A stretch of DNA of 64,000 bases from Flavobacteriales bacterium (GCA_028281825.1 JANQJC010000050.1:1-64000); one strand, 5' to 3'; shown: positions 42,277-52,100, numbered from the stretch's first letter. Numbers and translations are program-made. The notes: generated by a model from the letters alone, not told the origin.

Positions 42277-43461
42277 ATGATTAGCCAAAAACAACTCTTC
42301 TTTCAACATGTAGCCCAAACCTCAAAATTTCCATTAGCCATTGAAATGGAAAAGGCAGATGGATGCTATATGTATGATACCAGTGGAATGAAATACCTAG
42401 ACTTCATTTCGGGTATTTCAGTGAGTAGCCTGGGGCATGGGCACCCTGATATAGTGAAAGCTGTGAAAGAGCAAGCCGATAAATACATGCACCTATTGGT
42501 GTATGGTGAGTTTGTACAGTCTCCTCAAGTAGAGTTGGCAAATTTGTTAACCAGTAACCTACCAAGCAGTTTAGATAACGTCTATTTTGTCAATTCTGGA
42601 GCAGAAGCCATAGATGGTGCAATGAAGCTTGCCAAGACCTATACAGGCAGAACAGAATTAATCAGTTTTAAGAAGGCATACCACGGCAGTACGCAAGGCC
42701 CACTTAGCCTTATGGGTGATGAAACTTTAAAACTCCCCTCCCGCCCTCTTTTACCAGGAGTTAAACACCTTGAGTTTAATAATCCAGACAATATTGCCCA
42801 AATAGGCAATCATACAGCAGCAGTTTTTGTAGAACCTGTTCAAGGTGAGGCTGGTACTGTACCTGCTAATATGGAATGGCTTAAACAACTGAGAAAGCGA
42901 TGCACTGAAACACGCACATTGCTTGTTTTTGATGAAATACAGACTGGTATGGGGCGCACTGGAAGCTTGTTCTGTTTTGAGCAATATGGCGTGATACCTG
43001 ATATCCTATGTTTAGCCAAGGCCTTTGGTGGGGGTATGCCCCTAGGTGCATTTATTTCCAATAAAGAGATAATGGAAAAGTTTTCTGCAAACCCTGCACT
43101 TGGGCACATCACAACTTTTGGTGGGCACCCCGTATGCTGTGCTGCGGGTCTCGCTGCCCTTAAGGTATTGCTTGAAAAGCCTTATATTTTTCAAGTTAAA
43201 AAGAAAGAAGTATTAATGAGGGATAAGCTCCAACATCACAATATAAAAGAAGTGAGAGGAAAAGGATTGATATTAGCAATTCAATTTGAAAATATGGAAT
43301 TCAATTTTAAGATAATAGAAAAGTGTATTAAAAAAGGATTGATGACAGATTGGTTCCTGTTTAACGACAGTGCTCTTAGGATAGCACCGCCACTCACCAT
43401 TACAGAAGCAGAATTAGAATGGGCTTGTGATACTATTATTGCGAGTATTAATGAGGTCTAA
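42277..43461 (+). CDS. Class III PLP-dependent aminotransferase
   Basis: A 394-aa enzyme of the acetylornithine/4-aminobutyrate aminotransferase group. Motifs are YLDFISGISVSSLGHGHPDI, FVNSGAEAIDGAMKLAKTYT, the FDEIQTGMGRTGSLF segment and CLAKAFGGGMPLGAF with the PLP Lys (Lys248). No arginine or other biosynthetic genes are adjacent, so whether it acts on acetylornithine, GABA or another amine is open. It is convergent with the CoA-binding protein, overlapping by 4 nt. Confidence 0.9.
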   Translation: MISQKQLFFQHVAQTSKFPLAIEMEKADGCYMYDTSGMKYLDFISGISVSSLGHGHPDIVKAVKEQADKYMHLLVYGEFVQSPQVELANLLTSNLPSSLDNVYFVNSGAEAIDGAMKLAKTYTGRTELISFKKAYHGSTQGPLSLMGDETLKLPSRPLLPGVKHLEFNNPDNIAQIGNHTAAVFVEPVQGEAGTVPANMEWLKQLRKRCTETRTLLVFDEIQTGMGRTGSLFCFEQYGVIPDILCLAKAFGGGMPLGAFISNKEIMEKFSANPALGHITTFGGHPVCCAAGLAALKVLLEKPYIFQVKKKEVLMRDKLQHHNIKEVRGKGLILAIQFENMEFNFKIIEKCIKKGLMTDWFLFNDSALRIAPPLTITEAELEWACDTIIASINEV

Positions 43462-43823
43462 TACTGCCCTGAACCAAGCATAACAAGTGTGCAGGCTTCA
43501 ATCGCCTTAATCCCGTTTTCTTTTGCAAGGTTTTCAAATGTAGGGTTTTCCGTACCTGGGTTAAATATTATTCTTTTGGGTTTTAATTCAAGTACTTTAT
43601 CGTAATACTGTTCCTGAATTTTAGGGTTAATGTAAAGCGTAACAGTATCTACTTCATCAATACCCTGTAAATCAGGTTTGATAGGTTCACCAAACACTTC
43701 ACCCTGGCTTCGCCCAACCAACTCAATAGGATGTCCATATTGATTGAGCCTTTCAGCTGCCAAATAGGAATATCTTGCTGGATTAGTACTTGCCCCTAGT
43801 ATAAGTGTCTTTTTTTCTTCCAT
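43458..43823 (-). CDS. CoA-binding domain protein
   Basis: A 121-aa Rossmann-like protein of the CoA_binding_2 family. Characteristic features are KKTLILGASTNPARYSYLAA at the start, IKPDLQGIDEVDTVTLYINP, PKRIIFNPGTENPTFENLAK and a closing EACTLVML. These proteins bind CoA or succinyl-CoA and their role is not well known. Its end overlaps that of the aminotransferase gene. It lies 32 nt downstream of the S74 gene on the same strand. Confidence 0.88.
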   Translation of the reverse strand: MEEKKTLILGASTNPARYSYLAAERLNQYGHPIELVGRSQGEVFGEPIKPDLQGIDEVDTVTLYINPKIQEQYYDKVLELKPKRIIFNPGTENPTFENLAKENGIKAIEACTLVMLGSGQY

Positions 43824-43855
43824 CCCCTCATTAACACCAAGAATACTATAATGTT

Positions 43856-46800
43856 CTATTTGCTCCCGTTGGCTTCCTGGTAAAGGCTTGTTTTTATCTT
43901 TTGCACCTCATTTTCAAGCATCTTAAGACTAGACACTGCTTCTTTTAACTCCTGATTATCAGATTGCAATAATTGATTAGTTGACTTAAGCTCCTCTATT
44001 TGAGCTTGTTGCTCTTGGATACCTTTCAATAGTACTGTAGTTAACTTATCATAGTGCACAATGTATCTGTCTGATTTCTCATCATGGAATACCATGTCAG
44101 GATAATATTTTAGTATTTCCTGAGCTATTACACCAATATGTTCATCATCATCAAGGTTTTCTTCTTCTTTATACTTGAACCTAATGGCGCTCAATTCCAT
44201 CAATGTAGGTAGGGTCTCTTCAAGTGGCTTAATGTCTTTCTTGGTTCTTATATCAGAAACTGTAGTACCTGTAGCCCATATTGCTGCGCCGTCATACAAT
44301 ACCATGTTTCTATCCGCTTGCAGGGCAAGGAAAAAATTACCCCTGGTCTCAGACCTAAATATTCCATTAGCTGCCCTTATCTCTGTTCCTCTTATTGTTC
44401 CTGTAACATCCAATTTTTGAGCTGGACCAGTATTTCCTATCCCTACGTTGCCACCTGCTTGCACGTACAGCCTTGTAGTACCAAAGCCACTTCCATAAAT
44501 TCCATCACCACCGTCCTCAGTAATTACAAAACCATTGTCTGTTCCTTCAATACCTCCCACCGACCAGTTTTTAGCATCCCTGCTTCTGAACAATATTTTA
44601 GCACCATCATTACCTGCGCCTGTAGTTCTAACCATGAGTGTTTGCCCCCAAGAGTTATTTCCGGGGCTGACAAACTGGGCTACTACGCGGTTATCTGTTG
44701 AAGCCCTCTCAACATGTAATGTATTGATGGGATTTAATGAATTAAGGCCCACAAATCCAGAATTAAGTATCGTCATCTTGGTTGAACCGTTGTAATTCCT
44801 GATACCAGCATGTGGATTTAAATCAGTACCCGCATGATAACCTATATCAAGAAATGTGCTATTAGCACCTGCTGTACCAATTGACCAATGTTTGTGAGCA
44901 CCAGAAGCACCAGCATCATACCCACCTAACATAAAGGTAGCACCGTGGTTTCCATTACCAGAATTACCAGACATCATTACCATTTGCGGGTAAACTCCTG
45001 TAGCACCAACACCAGCCCTATCATTACCATCAGTGAATATTCCGTTACCGTGATTACCTGCAACATGCAATTTGCCAGAAGGGTTAGTAGTACCAATACC
45101 TACATTGCCATCATTAAACGTAACCATATCACCACCACTATTCCAATCGTAGAACCTTAATTGTTCAAATGCCATTCTATGAAAACTACCTTGAAGCTCC
45201 AGACTCAACCTATCAGCACCAGTACCTATCATAACCCACCCTTGAGACCTAAGGGTTCCTGCTACATCCAGCTTGTATCCTGGGTTTGTTGAACCAACAC
45301 CTACATTACCACCAGGAAGCACCGCCAAGCGCGATGTACCAAAACCACCTACTCCAGCATCTTCATTCAGTGTAAATGTACCGACATTAACTCCATTCAA
45401 AATACCTAGTGACCAGTCTTTGGTGCTAGTCATAGTTTTACGGAACTGCATCTTAGGGCCATCAGAGTTGCCAATTGCATTTTGGTTAAGTAGAATACCC
45501 ACCCCGTAAGCGCTAGCCCCATTGTGGTCAACTTCTAACTTTGCAATTGGAGAAGTACCGCCAATGGCCACATTACCACCTGAAGAGTTAAGGGCAAGAT
45601 TTGCCCATGCACCAAGTCCACTATTGTGTCCACCAATTTGAGCTACTCCATTCAACTCTCCCATAATAACAGTAGCAGAAGTATAGCCAAAAGCACCGCC
45701 ACCCTTCCAGTTGCCTGTGTTACTATAACCTCTTATCGTAACCGGTTGAACATCTGAAGAAGCTGCCCCTACCTGTAAGTGACTGGTTGGATTACTATTG
45801 CCAATACCAGTATTACCTTTTATAAATAAGCGGCCTGTTCCACCCTCAATATCCAATAACGGATCCCAACCAGATGAGAAGAATGCAAAATGCCTGGATG
45901 AGTGCATATGAATACCAAAACCTGTTCTACCCCACGCGCCGCGCGAAGAACTACCTTTAATTAAGCCTTCATCCCAATTATTACCTATATCACGCCTCCA
46001 TTGAACCAATGGCCATTGATCTGAATCATTATTATCAAAATTTCCCAGAGTAATAGTACTACCATCGTTTGCAAGATTAGAAGTATTAACCCAACTTGTA
46101 CCGTTATGATAAAGTGTTTGTGCAGCAGTACCAGCTGGTAATACTCCACCTGGCATTGATTGAGTGGTAAGTGTACCACCAGCATTTGCCACTACCATTC
46201 TATCTCCAGCACCAGAAAGCGTTCCTAGCGTAAGGTTACCTGTGCCATCCAATACCATTGATTCTCCTGGAGCATCCATATCAAACCTCACAATATTAGC
46301 CTCCCAACCCCCAAAACCATCACCTGTGCGTGCAAACCTTAAATCATTAGTGCCAGCAGCACCGTAGTGTATCCATAAAGACTTATTGTCCTGACCGTCC
46401 ATTCTAATAGAAGCCCAACCGTCATCCGAAATACCTAAACCACCAGTACCAGTAGTATGAAGGTGAAGCTTAGCCCCAGGAGTTGTTGTATTTATACCCA
46501 CATTACCGTTTTGGTTAAGTATAGTCAAGGCTTCAGAATCGCTGCCGTTTACCCTCCTAAAAATTCTAAAAGGAACACTGCCTCCGCCATTATCCCTTGT
46601 ATCCAATCTCCAGCCATATAAATTGTTGGCTGATGCCATGTACAAATGATTATCATTACGCGGACCAATATGAACCTTTGCTGTTGGAGCAGCATTGCCA
46701 AACCCCACATTGCCACCACCTGAATTAATATATAAATCAGACCATGCGCCTAAACTTGAATTATGCCCCCCAATTTGGGCTACTCCACTTAATTCACCAA

Positions 46801-47572
46801 GAATTACAGCTCCACTGGTATAACCAAATGCCCCACCACCTTTCCAATTACCAATATTACTATAACCCCTTATTGTTACCGATTGACCGTCACTTGTAGC
46901 GTTACCTACACTTAATTTGTGACCCGGGGCAACATTGCCGACACCTACATTACCATTGTTAATAATTGACAATACCTGTGAATCATTAGCTGCAAAATCA
47001 CCTGTATGCCCTCCAAAGCCATTATCCATTGCCGCAAGCTTAAAAATATTGCCATCGCTACCTAGTTTGTAACTTGAAACACCGCTTGAATGAAAAAGCA
47101 CTACTGGATTAGAACCACTCTTATAAAGCTCCAGGCTTTCAACTGGTGTACCAGTACCAATACCTATATTAGTGCCATTGTCAAATAGCTGACTATTACC
47201 CAAGGCTGTGCCGCTTGGCGTCCATTTTGTCAAGTAGTTTACTGTACCAGAGCCTGAAAGAGAACCCTGGACAGTTGCAATCTGTGTCCAAGCTGAGCCA
47301 GTCCAGTAATATAGACCGTCAGGGCCTATGGCTCCGCCAACGTTATGGACCATTAGGCCAGTAGGCTTAGCCCCTGAAATTGGCAGATCATTACCATTAA
47401 GTTCTAACCTAGGAGGTAAGAAACCACGCCTATCGCTCGATAAGTCAAGAACAGCTTGAGTATTTGGTGTGAAGGTAGCATCACTTATGCCAACAGTTTG
47501 AGCTTCTACATCGAAGCATACCGCCAATATATACAATGCTATAGATAGTTTTTTAAGTAATCTTACTCTCAT
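43856..47572 (-). CDS. Large repeat protein with C-terminal peptidase S74 (intramolecular chaperone) domain
   Basis: A 1238-aa exported protein with a signal peptide (KKLSIALYILAVCFDVEAQ). The body is built from about a dozen units containing GNVGIG/GNVGVG-type motifs, each followed by a variable strand region, as in phage tail-fibre-like and collagen-like surface proteins. Two long segments are near-duplicates of each other (GGGAFGYTS ... GVAQIGGHNS ... GAWSDLYINS and its partner). The C-terminus is a peptidase S74 chaperone domain (SDIRTKKDIKPL ... IGVIAQEILKYYPD) and a coiled coil (EEQQAQIEELKSTNQ-type heptads). S74 domains trimerise and may be auto-cleaved. No T9SS domain is present. The role is probably a surface adhesin or structural fibre. 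Confidence 0.88.
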   Translation of the reverse strand: MRVRLLKKLSIALYILAVCFDVEAQTVGISDATFTPNTQAVLDLSSDRRGFLPPRLELNGNDLPISGAKPTGLMVHNVGGAIGPDGLYYWTGSAWTQIATVQGSLSGSGTVNYLTKWTPSGTALGNSQLFDNGTNIGIGTGTPVESLELYKSGSNPVVLFHSSGVSSYKLGSDGNIFKLAAMDNGFGGHTGDFAANDSQVLSIINNGNVGVGNVAPGHKLSVGNATSDGQSVTIRGYSNIGNWKGGGAFGYTSGAVILGELSGVAQIGGHNSSLGAWSDLYINSGGGNVGFGNAAPTAKVHIGPRNDNHLYMASANNLYGWRLDTRDNGGGSVPFRIFRRVNGSDSEALTILNQNGNVGINTTTPGAKLHLHTTGTGGLGISDDGWASIRMDGQDNKSLWIHYGAAGTNDLRFARTGDGFGGWEANIVRFDMDAPGESMVLDGTGNLTLGTLSGAGDRMVVANAGGTLTTQSMPGGVLPAGTAAQTLYHNGTSWVNTSNLANDGSTITLGNFDNNDSDQWPLVQWRRDIGNNWDEGLIKGSSSRGAWGRTGFGIHMHSSRHFAFFSSGWDPLLDIEGGTGRLFIKGNTGIGNSNPTSHLQVGAASSDVQPVTIRGYSNTGNWKGGGAFGYTSATVIMGELNGVAQIGGHNSGLGAWANLALNSSGGNVAIGGTSPIAKLEVDHNGASAYGVGILLNQNAIGNSDGPKMQFRKTMTSTKDWSLGILNGVNVGTFTLNEDAGVGGFGTSRLAVLPGGNVGVGSTNPGYKLDVAGTLRSQGWVMIGTGADRLSLELQGSFHRMAFEQLRFYDWNSGGDMVTFNDGNVGIGTTNPSGKLHVAGNHGNGIFTDGNDRAGVGATGVYPQMVMMSGNSGNGNHGATFMLGGYDAGASGAHKHWSIGTAGANSTFLDIGYHAGTDLNPHAGIRNYNGSTKMTILNSGFVGLNSLNPINTLHVERASTDNRVVAQFVSPGNNSWGQTLMVRTTGAGNDGAKILFRSRDAKNWSVGGIEGTDNGFVITEDGGDGIYGSGFGTTRLYVQAGGNVGIGNTGPAQKLDVTGTIRGTEIRAANGIFRSETRGNFFLALQADRNMVLYDGAAIWATGTTVSDIRTKKDIKPLEETLPTLMELSAIRFKYKEEENLDDDEHIGVIAQEILKYYPDMVFHDEKSDRYIVHYDKLTTVLLKGIQEQQAQIEELKSTNQLLQSDNQELKEAVSSLKMLENEVQKIKTSLYQEANGSK

Positions 47573-47680
47573 AGTTACCGCCTATTTTATTTTTTTAATG
47601 ACGCTTGTAGAAAACAGTTATGTCTAAATTAAGATTATTGCCGACTAATCAAAGTATTCATTCCACCAATAACTTTTTTT

Positions 47681-47698
47681 TATCGACTAGCGACAAAC
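47681..47698 (-). promoter_or_regulatory. Possible direct-repeat-like site 4
   Basis: On the minus strand this reads GTTTGTCGCTAGTCGATA, with GTCG cores like those in sites 1 and 2 but closer together. It lies about 110 nt upstream of the S74 gene. Weak evidence. Confidence 0.3.
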
Positions 47699-47823
47699 TT
47701 AAGAGTAATTTAACATAGAAACCAAACATTTTTTTAGTATTATTAAGTTTCTAATTAGAACTTGGCAACTTTATCTCCACGTTTTTAGCTAACTAGAGAA
47801 GTTATAGTTTAATTTTTTAATAA

Positions 47824-49362
47824 ATGAAAAAAGAACAAGCCCTTTTTGATCTTATTCATTCCTTGACAGCCTCAGAAAGGAGGTATTTTCACTTACAAAT
47901 GGTATCCAATAGAAAGAGCAGCAATCTTTTACGACTGTTTGAAGTCATCTCAAACCAAAAAAAGTATGATGAGAATGGGATTAATGAAGCCTTTAAGGGA
48001 GAAAAGTTCCTAAGCCAATTGCATGTTACCCGAAACCATCTTTATGAAGCCATCTTGAAGCATATGCGATCATTTGATATGGAGAAAACCATTGACTATA
48101 GGATTAAGGGAATGATACAGGATGTGAAATTCTTATTTGAGAAACGCCTTTTTAATCATTGCAAGGCAGCACTAAAAAGGGCTATAAAGTTTGCTGAGAA
48201 GCATGAAAAATACCACTCAATGCTTGAACTACTTGAGTGGAGAGCAAAACTTTTGTCATTCACATTTTATAACGAGCGAGATGAGAATGACATTGAGGAA
48301 ATATCAGAATTGTATTATGAAACCCTTGAAAAACTACAAAACATTAGGGAGTACAGCGATTTACAATCACGCATCTTTAACAACTACTATAAGATTGGAA
48401 CCGAACGCAAGAATGAAAACTATAAGACCAATGACCAAATTATCAATCAATTTGCCTTGAAGGATATCAACCGCGCATTAACCTTTAAATCTTTATGCTG
48501 TTACCATAACATTCATGCTATTTACAGGAAGATAAACAATGATTGGGAGGGAGCTTATAAATACAGGACACAATTATTAGAGCTTTTAAGGAATAAACCT
48601 GATAAGACTGAGGAGCACATCCAAATGCTATTTGGAACACTTAATAATCTAATACCCATTTGTATCAAATTACAGAAATACGAGCTGATTGAGGAATATC
48701 TAGTTGAAATTAGAGAAATACCAGACAAATACAGCGGAGTGAAAATATCCGACAACCTTAAGATGAAGGTATTGACTCAATCTTATGTTGCAGAGCTGGG
48801 TTATTTCGTAAAAATCGGAGAAGTTGAAAGAGGTATTCAAACGATTGGCCAAATCACAGAATACATCAAGGAAAGTGAAAAAAGGCTTAGAAAATTCCCT
48901 CAACTTCATTTGTATTACAATATTTCTTACTTCTATTTTTCCATTGGCGAGTATTCAAAATCTTTGCAATGGCTTAATAAGATATTGAATGATAACAGCC
49001 TCCGCTCCATTGAAGACTTACATTCATCTAGCAGAATCCTTAATCTTTTGCTGCAATACGAGCTTGAAAAGGATGATTTTATGGAATATCTTACCAGATC
49101 GACCTACCGATACCTTTACAAGCTGGAAGGCCTTTATGATTTTGAAAAGATAATTCTAAACTTTTTGAAAAAGAACACTCGCTTCGACTCTGTTGAAGAA
49201 CAAACCAAAGCATTCATTAAACTTAAATCCCAGCTGGAAAATACACGCTATGAACCAGGTGAAAGAAATGCCTTATCTACCCTAGATTTAGTGAGTTGGG
49301 TAAACAGCAAGATAGAGCAAGAGCCCTTTTATATTATCAAGCAAAAGCAACTAGAAAAATGA
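47824..49362 (+). CDS. TPR-like helical repeat protein, paralogue of 15173
   Basis: A 512-aa cytoplasmic helical protein. The first ~110 residues form a distinct domain (HSLTASERRYFHLQMVSNRK, NLLRLFEVISNQKKYDENGI, LYEAILKHMRSFD). The rest is TPR-like helix pairs (CKAALKRAIKFAEKHEKYHS, LYYETLEKLQNIREYSD, QTIGQITEYIKESEKRL, GEYSKSLQWLNKILND). The overall order and size equal those of the 15173 protein. No enzymatic motif is present. It may act as a scaffold. It is followed by the transglutaminase-like gene, 71 nt away. Confidence 0.75.
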   Translation: MKKEQALFDLIHSLTASERRYFHLQMVSNRKSSNLLRLFEVISNQKKYDENGINEAFKGEKFLSQLHVTRNHLYEAILKHMRSFDMEKTIDYRIKGMIQDVKFLFEKRLFNHCKAALKRAIKFAEKHEKYHSMLELLEWRAKLLSFTFYNERDENDIEEISELYYETLEKLQNIREYSDLQSRIFNNYYKIGTERKNENYKTNDQIINQFALKDINRALTFKSLCCYHNIHAIYRKINNDWEGAYKYRTQLLELLRNKPDKTEEHIQMLFGTLNNLIPICIKLQKYELIEEYLVEIREIPDKYSGVKISDNLKMKVLTQSYVAELGYFVKIGEVERGIQTIGQITEYIKESEKRLRKFPQLHLYYNISYFYFSIGEYSKSLQWLNKILNDNSLRSIEDLHSSSRILNLLLQYELEKDDFMEYLTRSTYRYLYKLEGLYDFEKIILNFLKKNTRFDSVEEQTKAFIKLKSQLENTRYEPGERNALSTLDLVSWVNSKIEQEPFYIIKQKQLEK

Positions 49363-49433
49363 ACAATTGTAGAATAATAGTGGTTTATTGGCTTGAATAT
49401 TGATACCTTAGTGATAAGTATAATTCAGAGAGA

Positions 49434-50297
49434 TTGAAAGAGAAGAACATAACGGCATTGATAAGCTTACTTGATGACCCAGATGAAGGAATATACTCTC
49501 ATGTAAGAAATGAACTAGTTTCATATGGAGAAGATGTGATACCTTATCTAGAGAAAGAGTGGGAAAATGCATTTGGGAGTATCATACAAAACCGAATTGA
49601 AACCATTATCCACAAAATTCAATTTGACAACACTCTACAAAAGCTACAAGAGTGGGCATTAAGTGGTGGCATCAATTTGTTTAAGGGGGCTATGCTTGTT
49701 GCCAAGTATCAATACCCTGACCTTGATGAAGAAAGCATCAAAGCAAAAGTTGATATGCTCACACAAGATGCCTGGTTGGAAATGAGCCCAAGGCTTACTG
49801 CCTTGGAAAAGGTGAGGGTTTTAAATCATATAATCTTTGAAGTTCATGGTTATAGTGGCAACACCAAAAACTTCCACGCTCCCCAAAACAATTATCTGAA
49901 TAATGTAATTGAGAGTAAAAAAGGCAATCCTTTATCGTTGTCTATTTTATATTCTATTGTAGCTCAAAACCTGCAAATACCTGTAAATGGTGTTAACCTA
50001 CCCGAGCATTTTATTTTAGCTTATGTGAATGACCATATTGATATAGTAAAAAACGAAAACATTAAAATCCTTTTTTACATTAACCCCTTCAGTAAGGGAA
50101 GCATATTCACTCAAAAGGAGATTACTGCCTTTTTGAAACAACTAAATCTAGAACCTAAGGAAAGCTATTATGAGCCCTGCACCAATCTTGAAATGATAAA
50201 AAGGCTGATAAACAATCTTATTATCTCTTATGATAAATTGGGATACCCAGATAAAGTTGATGAACTAAGAGAGTTGGGGGAAGCCTTGGCTACCTAA
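49434..50297 (+). CDS. Transglutaminase-like SirB1-family protein
   Basis: A 287-aa cytoplasmic protein. The SirB1 core is visible as VRVLNHIIFEVHGYSGNTKN, FHAPQNNYLNNVIESKKGNP, LSLSILYSIVAQNLQIPVNG and VNLPEHFILAYV, with a short TPR-like C-terminus (MIKRLINNLIISYDKLGYP). The canonical catalytic Cys is not evident in the visible core. The start is TTG at 49434, with no in-frame ATG near it, and an AGAGAGA stretch just before it. It overlaps the end of the convergent sugar transferase gene by 8 nt. Confidence 0.82.
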   Translation: MKEKNITALISLLDDPDEGIYSHVRNELVSYGEDVIPYLEKEWENAFGSIIQNRIETIIHKIQFDNTLQKLQEWALSGGINLFKGAMLVAKYQYPDLDEESIKAKVDMLTQDAWLEMSPRLTALEKVRVLNHIIFEVHGYSGNTKNFHAPQNNYLNNVIESKKGNPLSLSILYSIVAQNLQIPVNGVNLPEHFILAYVNDHIDIVKNENIKILFYINPFSKGSIFTQKEITAFLKQLNLEPKESYYEPCTNLEMIKRLINNLIISYDKLGYPDKVDELRELGEALAT

Positions 50298-50880
50298 CCA
50301 CTATTCTTAAGATAGTTTGAAACATAATTCCAATATCCGTCAAAAGGTTCCTATTGGCAAGGTATTCCAAGTTAATTTTCAGTTTTTGTGGCATTAATGT
50401 TTCTATGTAATACTTCTCTGGATTGTCTTGAACAGCTAGTAATTCACTCTCATTAATATAGGTGATTGAAGCAATGTCAGTAAGACCTGGCCTATGATTT
50501 AGAACTTTCAATTGTTCCTTGGAATATAAATCAACATACTTTCTGACCTCAGGCCGTGGCCCAACAAAACTCATATCACCCTTGAGTATATTTATCAACT
50601 GTGGAAACTCGTCTAACTTGTACTTCCTTAGATAATACCCAGAGTTAGTTACCCTCCTATCCCTATCTCCCATAGTTAACAGACCCTCTTTATCAGAATT
50701 AACTTTCATCGTCCTGAATTTGAGCAATGTGAAATCAACATTATTTCTTCCTACCCTGACTTGTTTGTATAGAATTGGTCCTTTTGAGTCAAATGCTACC
50801 CATAACGCAAGTACGACAAGTAAAGGCATCAGTATGGTGAGACCGAAAAGAGCCATAAAGATATCAAAGAGCCTTTTCAT
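50290..50880 (-). CDS. Undecaprenyl-phosphate sugar phosphotransferase (PglC-like)
   Basis: A 196-aa small bacterial sugar transferase in the inner membrane. An N-terminal reentrant/membrane helix (FDIFMALFGLTILMPLLVVL) is followed by the catalytic part: GPILYKQVRVGRNNVDFTLL, KFRTMKV, RKYKLDEFPQLINILKGDMS, FVGPRPEVRKYVDLY. It transfers a sugar phosphate to the lipid carrier to begin glycan assembly. It overlaps the preceding aminotransferase gene by one base (ATGA/TAA-type junction), so the pair is an operon. Together they suggest a bacillosamine-type first sugar. Confidence 0.93.
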   Translation of the reverse strand: MKRLFDIFMALFGLTILMPLLVVLALWVAFDSKGPILYKQVRVGRNNVDFTLLKFRTMKVNSDKEGLLTMGDRDRRVTNSGYYLRKYKLDEFPQLINILKGDMSFVGPRPEVRKYVDLYSKEQLKVLNHRPGLTDIASITYINESELLAVQDNPEKYYIETLMPQKLKINLEYLANRNLLTDIGIMFQTILRIVVR

Positions 50881-52100
50881 TAACTCCCCTTAAGTACATT
50901 TTCAATTACTTCTGTCAGCACTTTTATCACATATTGCACTTGCTCATCAGTTATGTTATAAAACACCGGTAATGAAATTTCACGAGTGAATTTATCTAAA
51001 GCAATTGGGCAATTATCCATATTATATCCTCTATCCCGATAAAAGGACATAAGTGGCACTGGAACAAAGTGCACATTAACTGCCACCCCACTCTCTCCTA
51101 CTTCTTTTATAATTTCATTCCTCTGATCAGATGTAATACCCTTCACAATAAGGGGATATAAGTGACAACATGACTTTTTATGGTCACTTTCTAAAACGGG
51201 CAATTCCGCCCATGAATATTTGGAGAAAGCTTGTGAATAGGTATCACAAACTCGTCTCCGCTTTTCCAATGTCTTAGGGTATTTCTTTAGCTGGACTATA
51301 CCTAATGAGGCTTGTAGGTCGCTCATATTCCATTTGTAGCCCGCTTCCACTATATCATAGCGCCAATTACCTGCTTGATTTTTCTCAAAAGCGTCCTTGG
51401 TCTGCCCATGTAGGGATTTTACTTTCAATGACTTATGTAACTCATCCTGATTGAATTTATCTCCTAAATTCAATACAACAGCACCACCTTCAGCAGTAGT
51501 TATATTTTTAACCGCATGAAAAGAAAATACAGTGGCATCAGCCAGAACACCAGTTTTCTTGCCTTTGTATTCGGCACCAATGGAGTGAGCAGCATCAGAA
51601 AGAACCATAATTCTACCTAGCTTTTCTTGCTCTGTGGTTGCTGCCTTGAATTGTGATGAAACTTCTGGCTTTTGAACCAATTCCAACACTGCGTCATAGT
51701 CACAAGGCCAGCCTCCAATGTCCACTGGCATGATAACTTTTGTGTTTGTGGTGATTGCCTTTTCAATGGCATCAACACTGACATTCAAATCATGAGAGTT
51801 GATATCCACAAAGACGGGGGTCGCACCGCAGTGTATCACTACATTTGCTGTTGCAGAGTAGGTATAAGCTGGGAGAATTACTTCATCACCTTTCTTCACT
51901 CCAAACCAACGCAGCATCAATTCAAGCCCAGCTGTTGCAGAGTTAAGACACACCACCTTTTCAGCACCACAAAATTCAGCAATTCGGTCTTCAAACTCTC
52001 TAATTTTAGGCCCAGTGGTAATCCATCCTGAACGCAAAGTAGCCACCACCCCAGCTATCATATCTTCATCTATATAGGGCGGCGAAAAGGGAACTTTCAT
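50880..52100 (-). CDS. DegT/DnrJ/EryC1/StrS aminotransferase (PglE-like)
   Basis: A 406-aa PLP enzyme that aminates a nucleotide sugar. Motifs are RSGWITTGPKIREFEDRIAE, NSATAGLELMLRWFG, DAAHSIGAEYKGKKTG and SFHAVKNITTAEGGA, with the PLP Lys at about 198. UDP-4-keto-6-deoxy sugars are the typical substrates. The operon with a PglC-like transferase suggests synthesis of a diamino sugar that starts a surface glycan. The acetyltransferase and dehydratase that would be needed are not next to it. Confidence 0.93.
   Translation of the reverse strand: MKVPFSPPYIDEDMIAGVVATLRSGWITTGPKIREFEDRIAEFCGAEKVVCLNSATAGLELMLRWFGVKKGDEVILPAYTYSATANVVIHCGATPVFVDINSHDLNVSVDAIEKAITTNTKVIMPVDIGGWPCDYDAVLELVQKPEVSSQFKAATTEQEKLGRIMVLSDAAHSIGAEYKGKKTGVLADATVFSFHAVKNITTAEGGAVVLNLGDKFNQDELHKSLKVKSLHGQTKDAFEKNQAGNWRYDIVEAGYKWNMSDLQASLGIVQLKKYPKTLEKRRRVCDTYSQAFSKYSWAELPVLESDHKKSCCHLYPLIVKGITSDQRNEIIKEVGESGVAVNVHFVPVPLMSFYRDRGYNMDNCPIALDKFTREISLPVFYNITDEQVQYVIKVLTEVIENVLKGS

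Noticed and set aside
43856-47572. Prophage tail-fibre module
   Set aside because: The S74 protein looks phage-like, but it has a signal peptide and there is no capsid, portal, integrase or lysis gene nearby.
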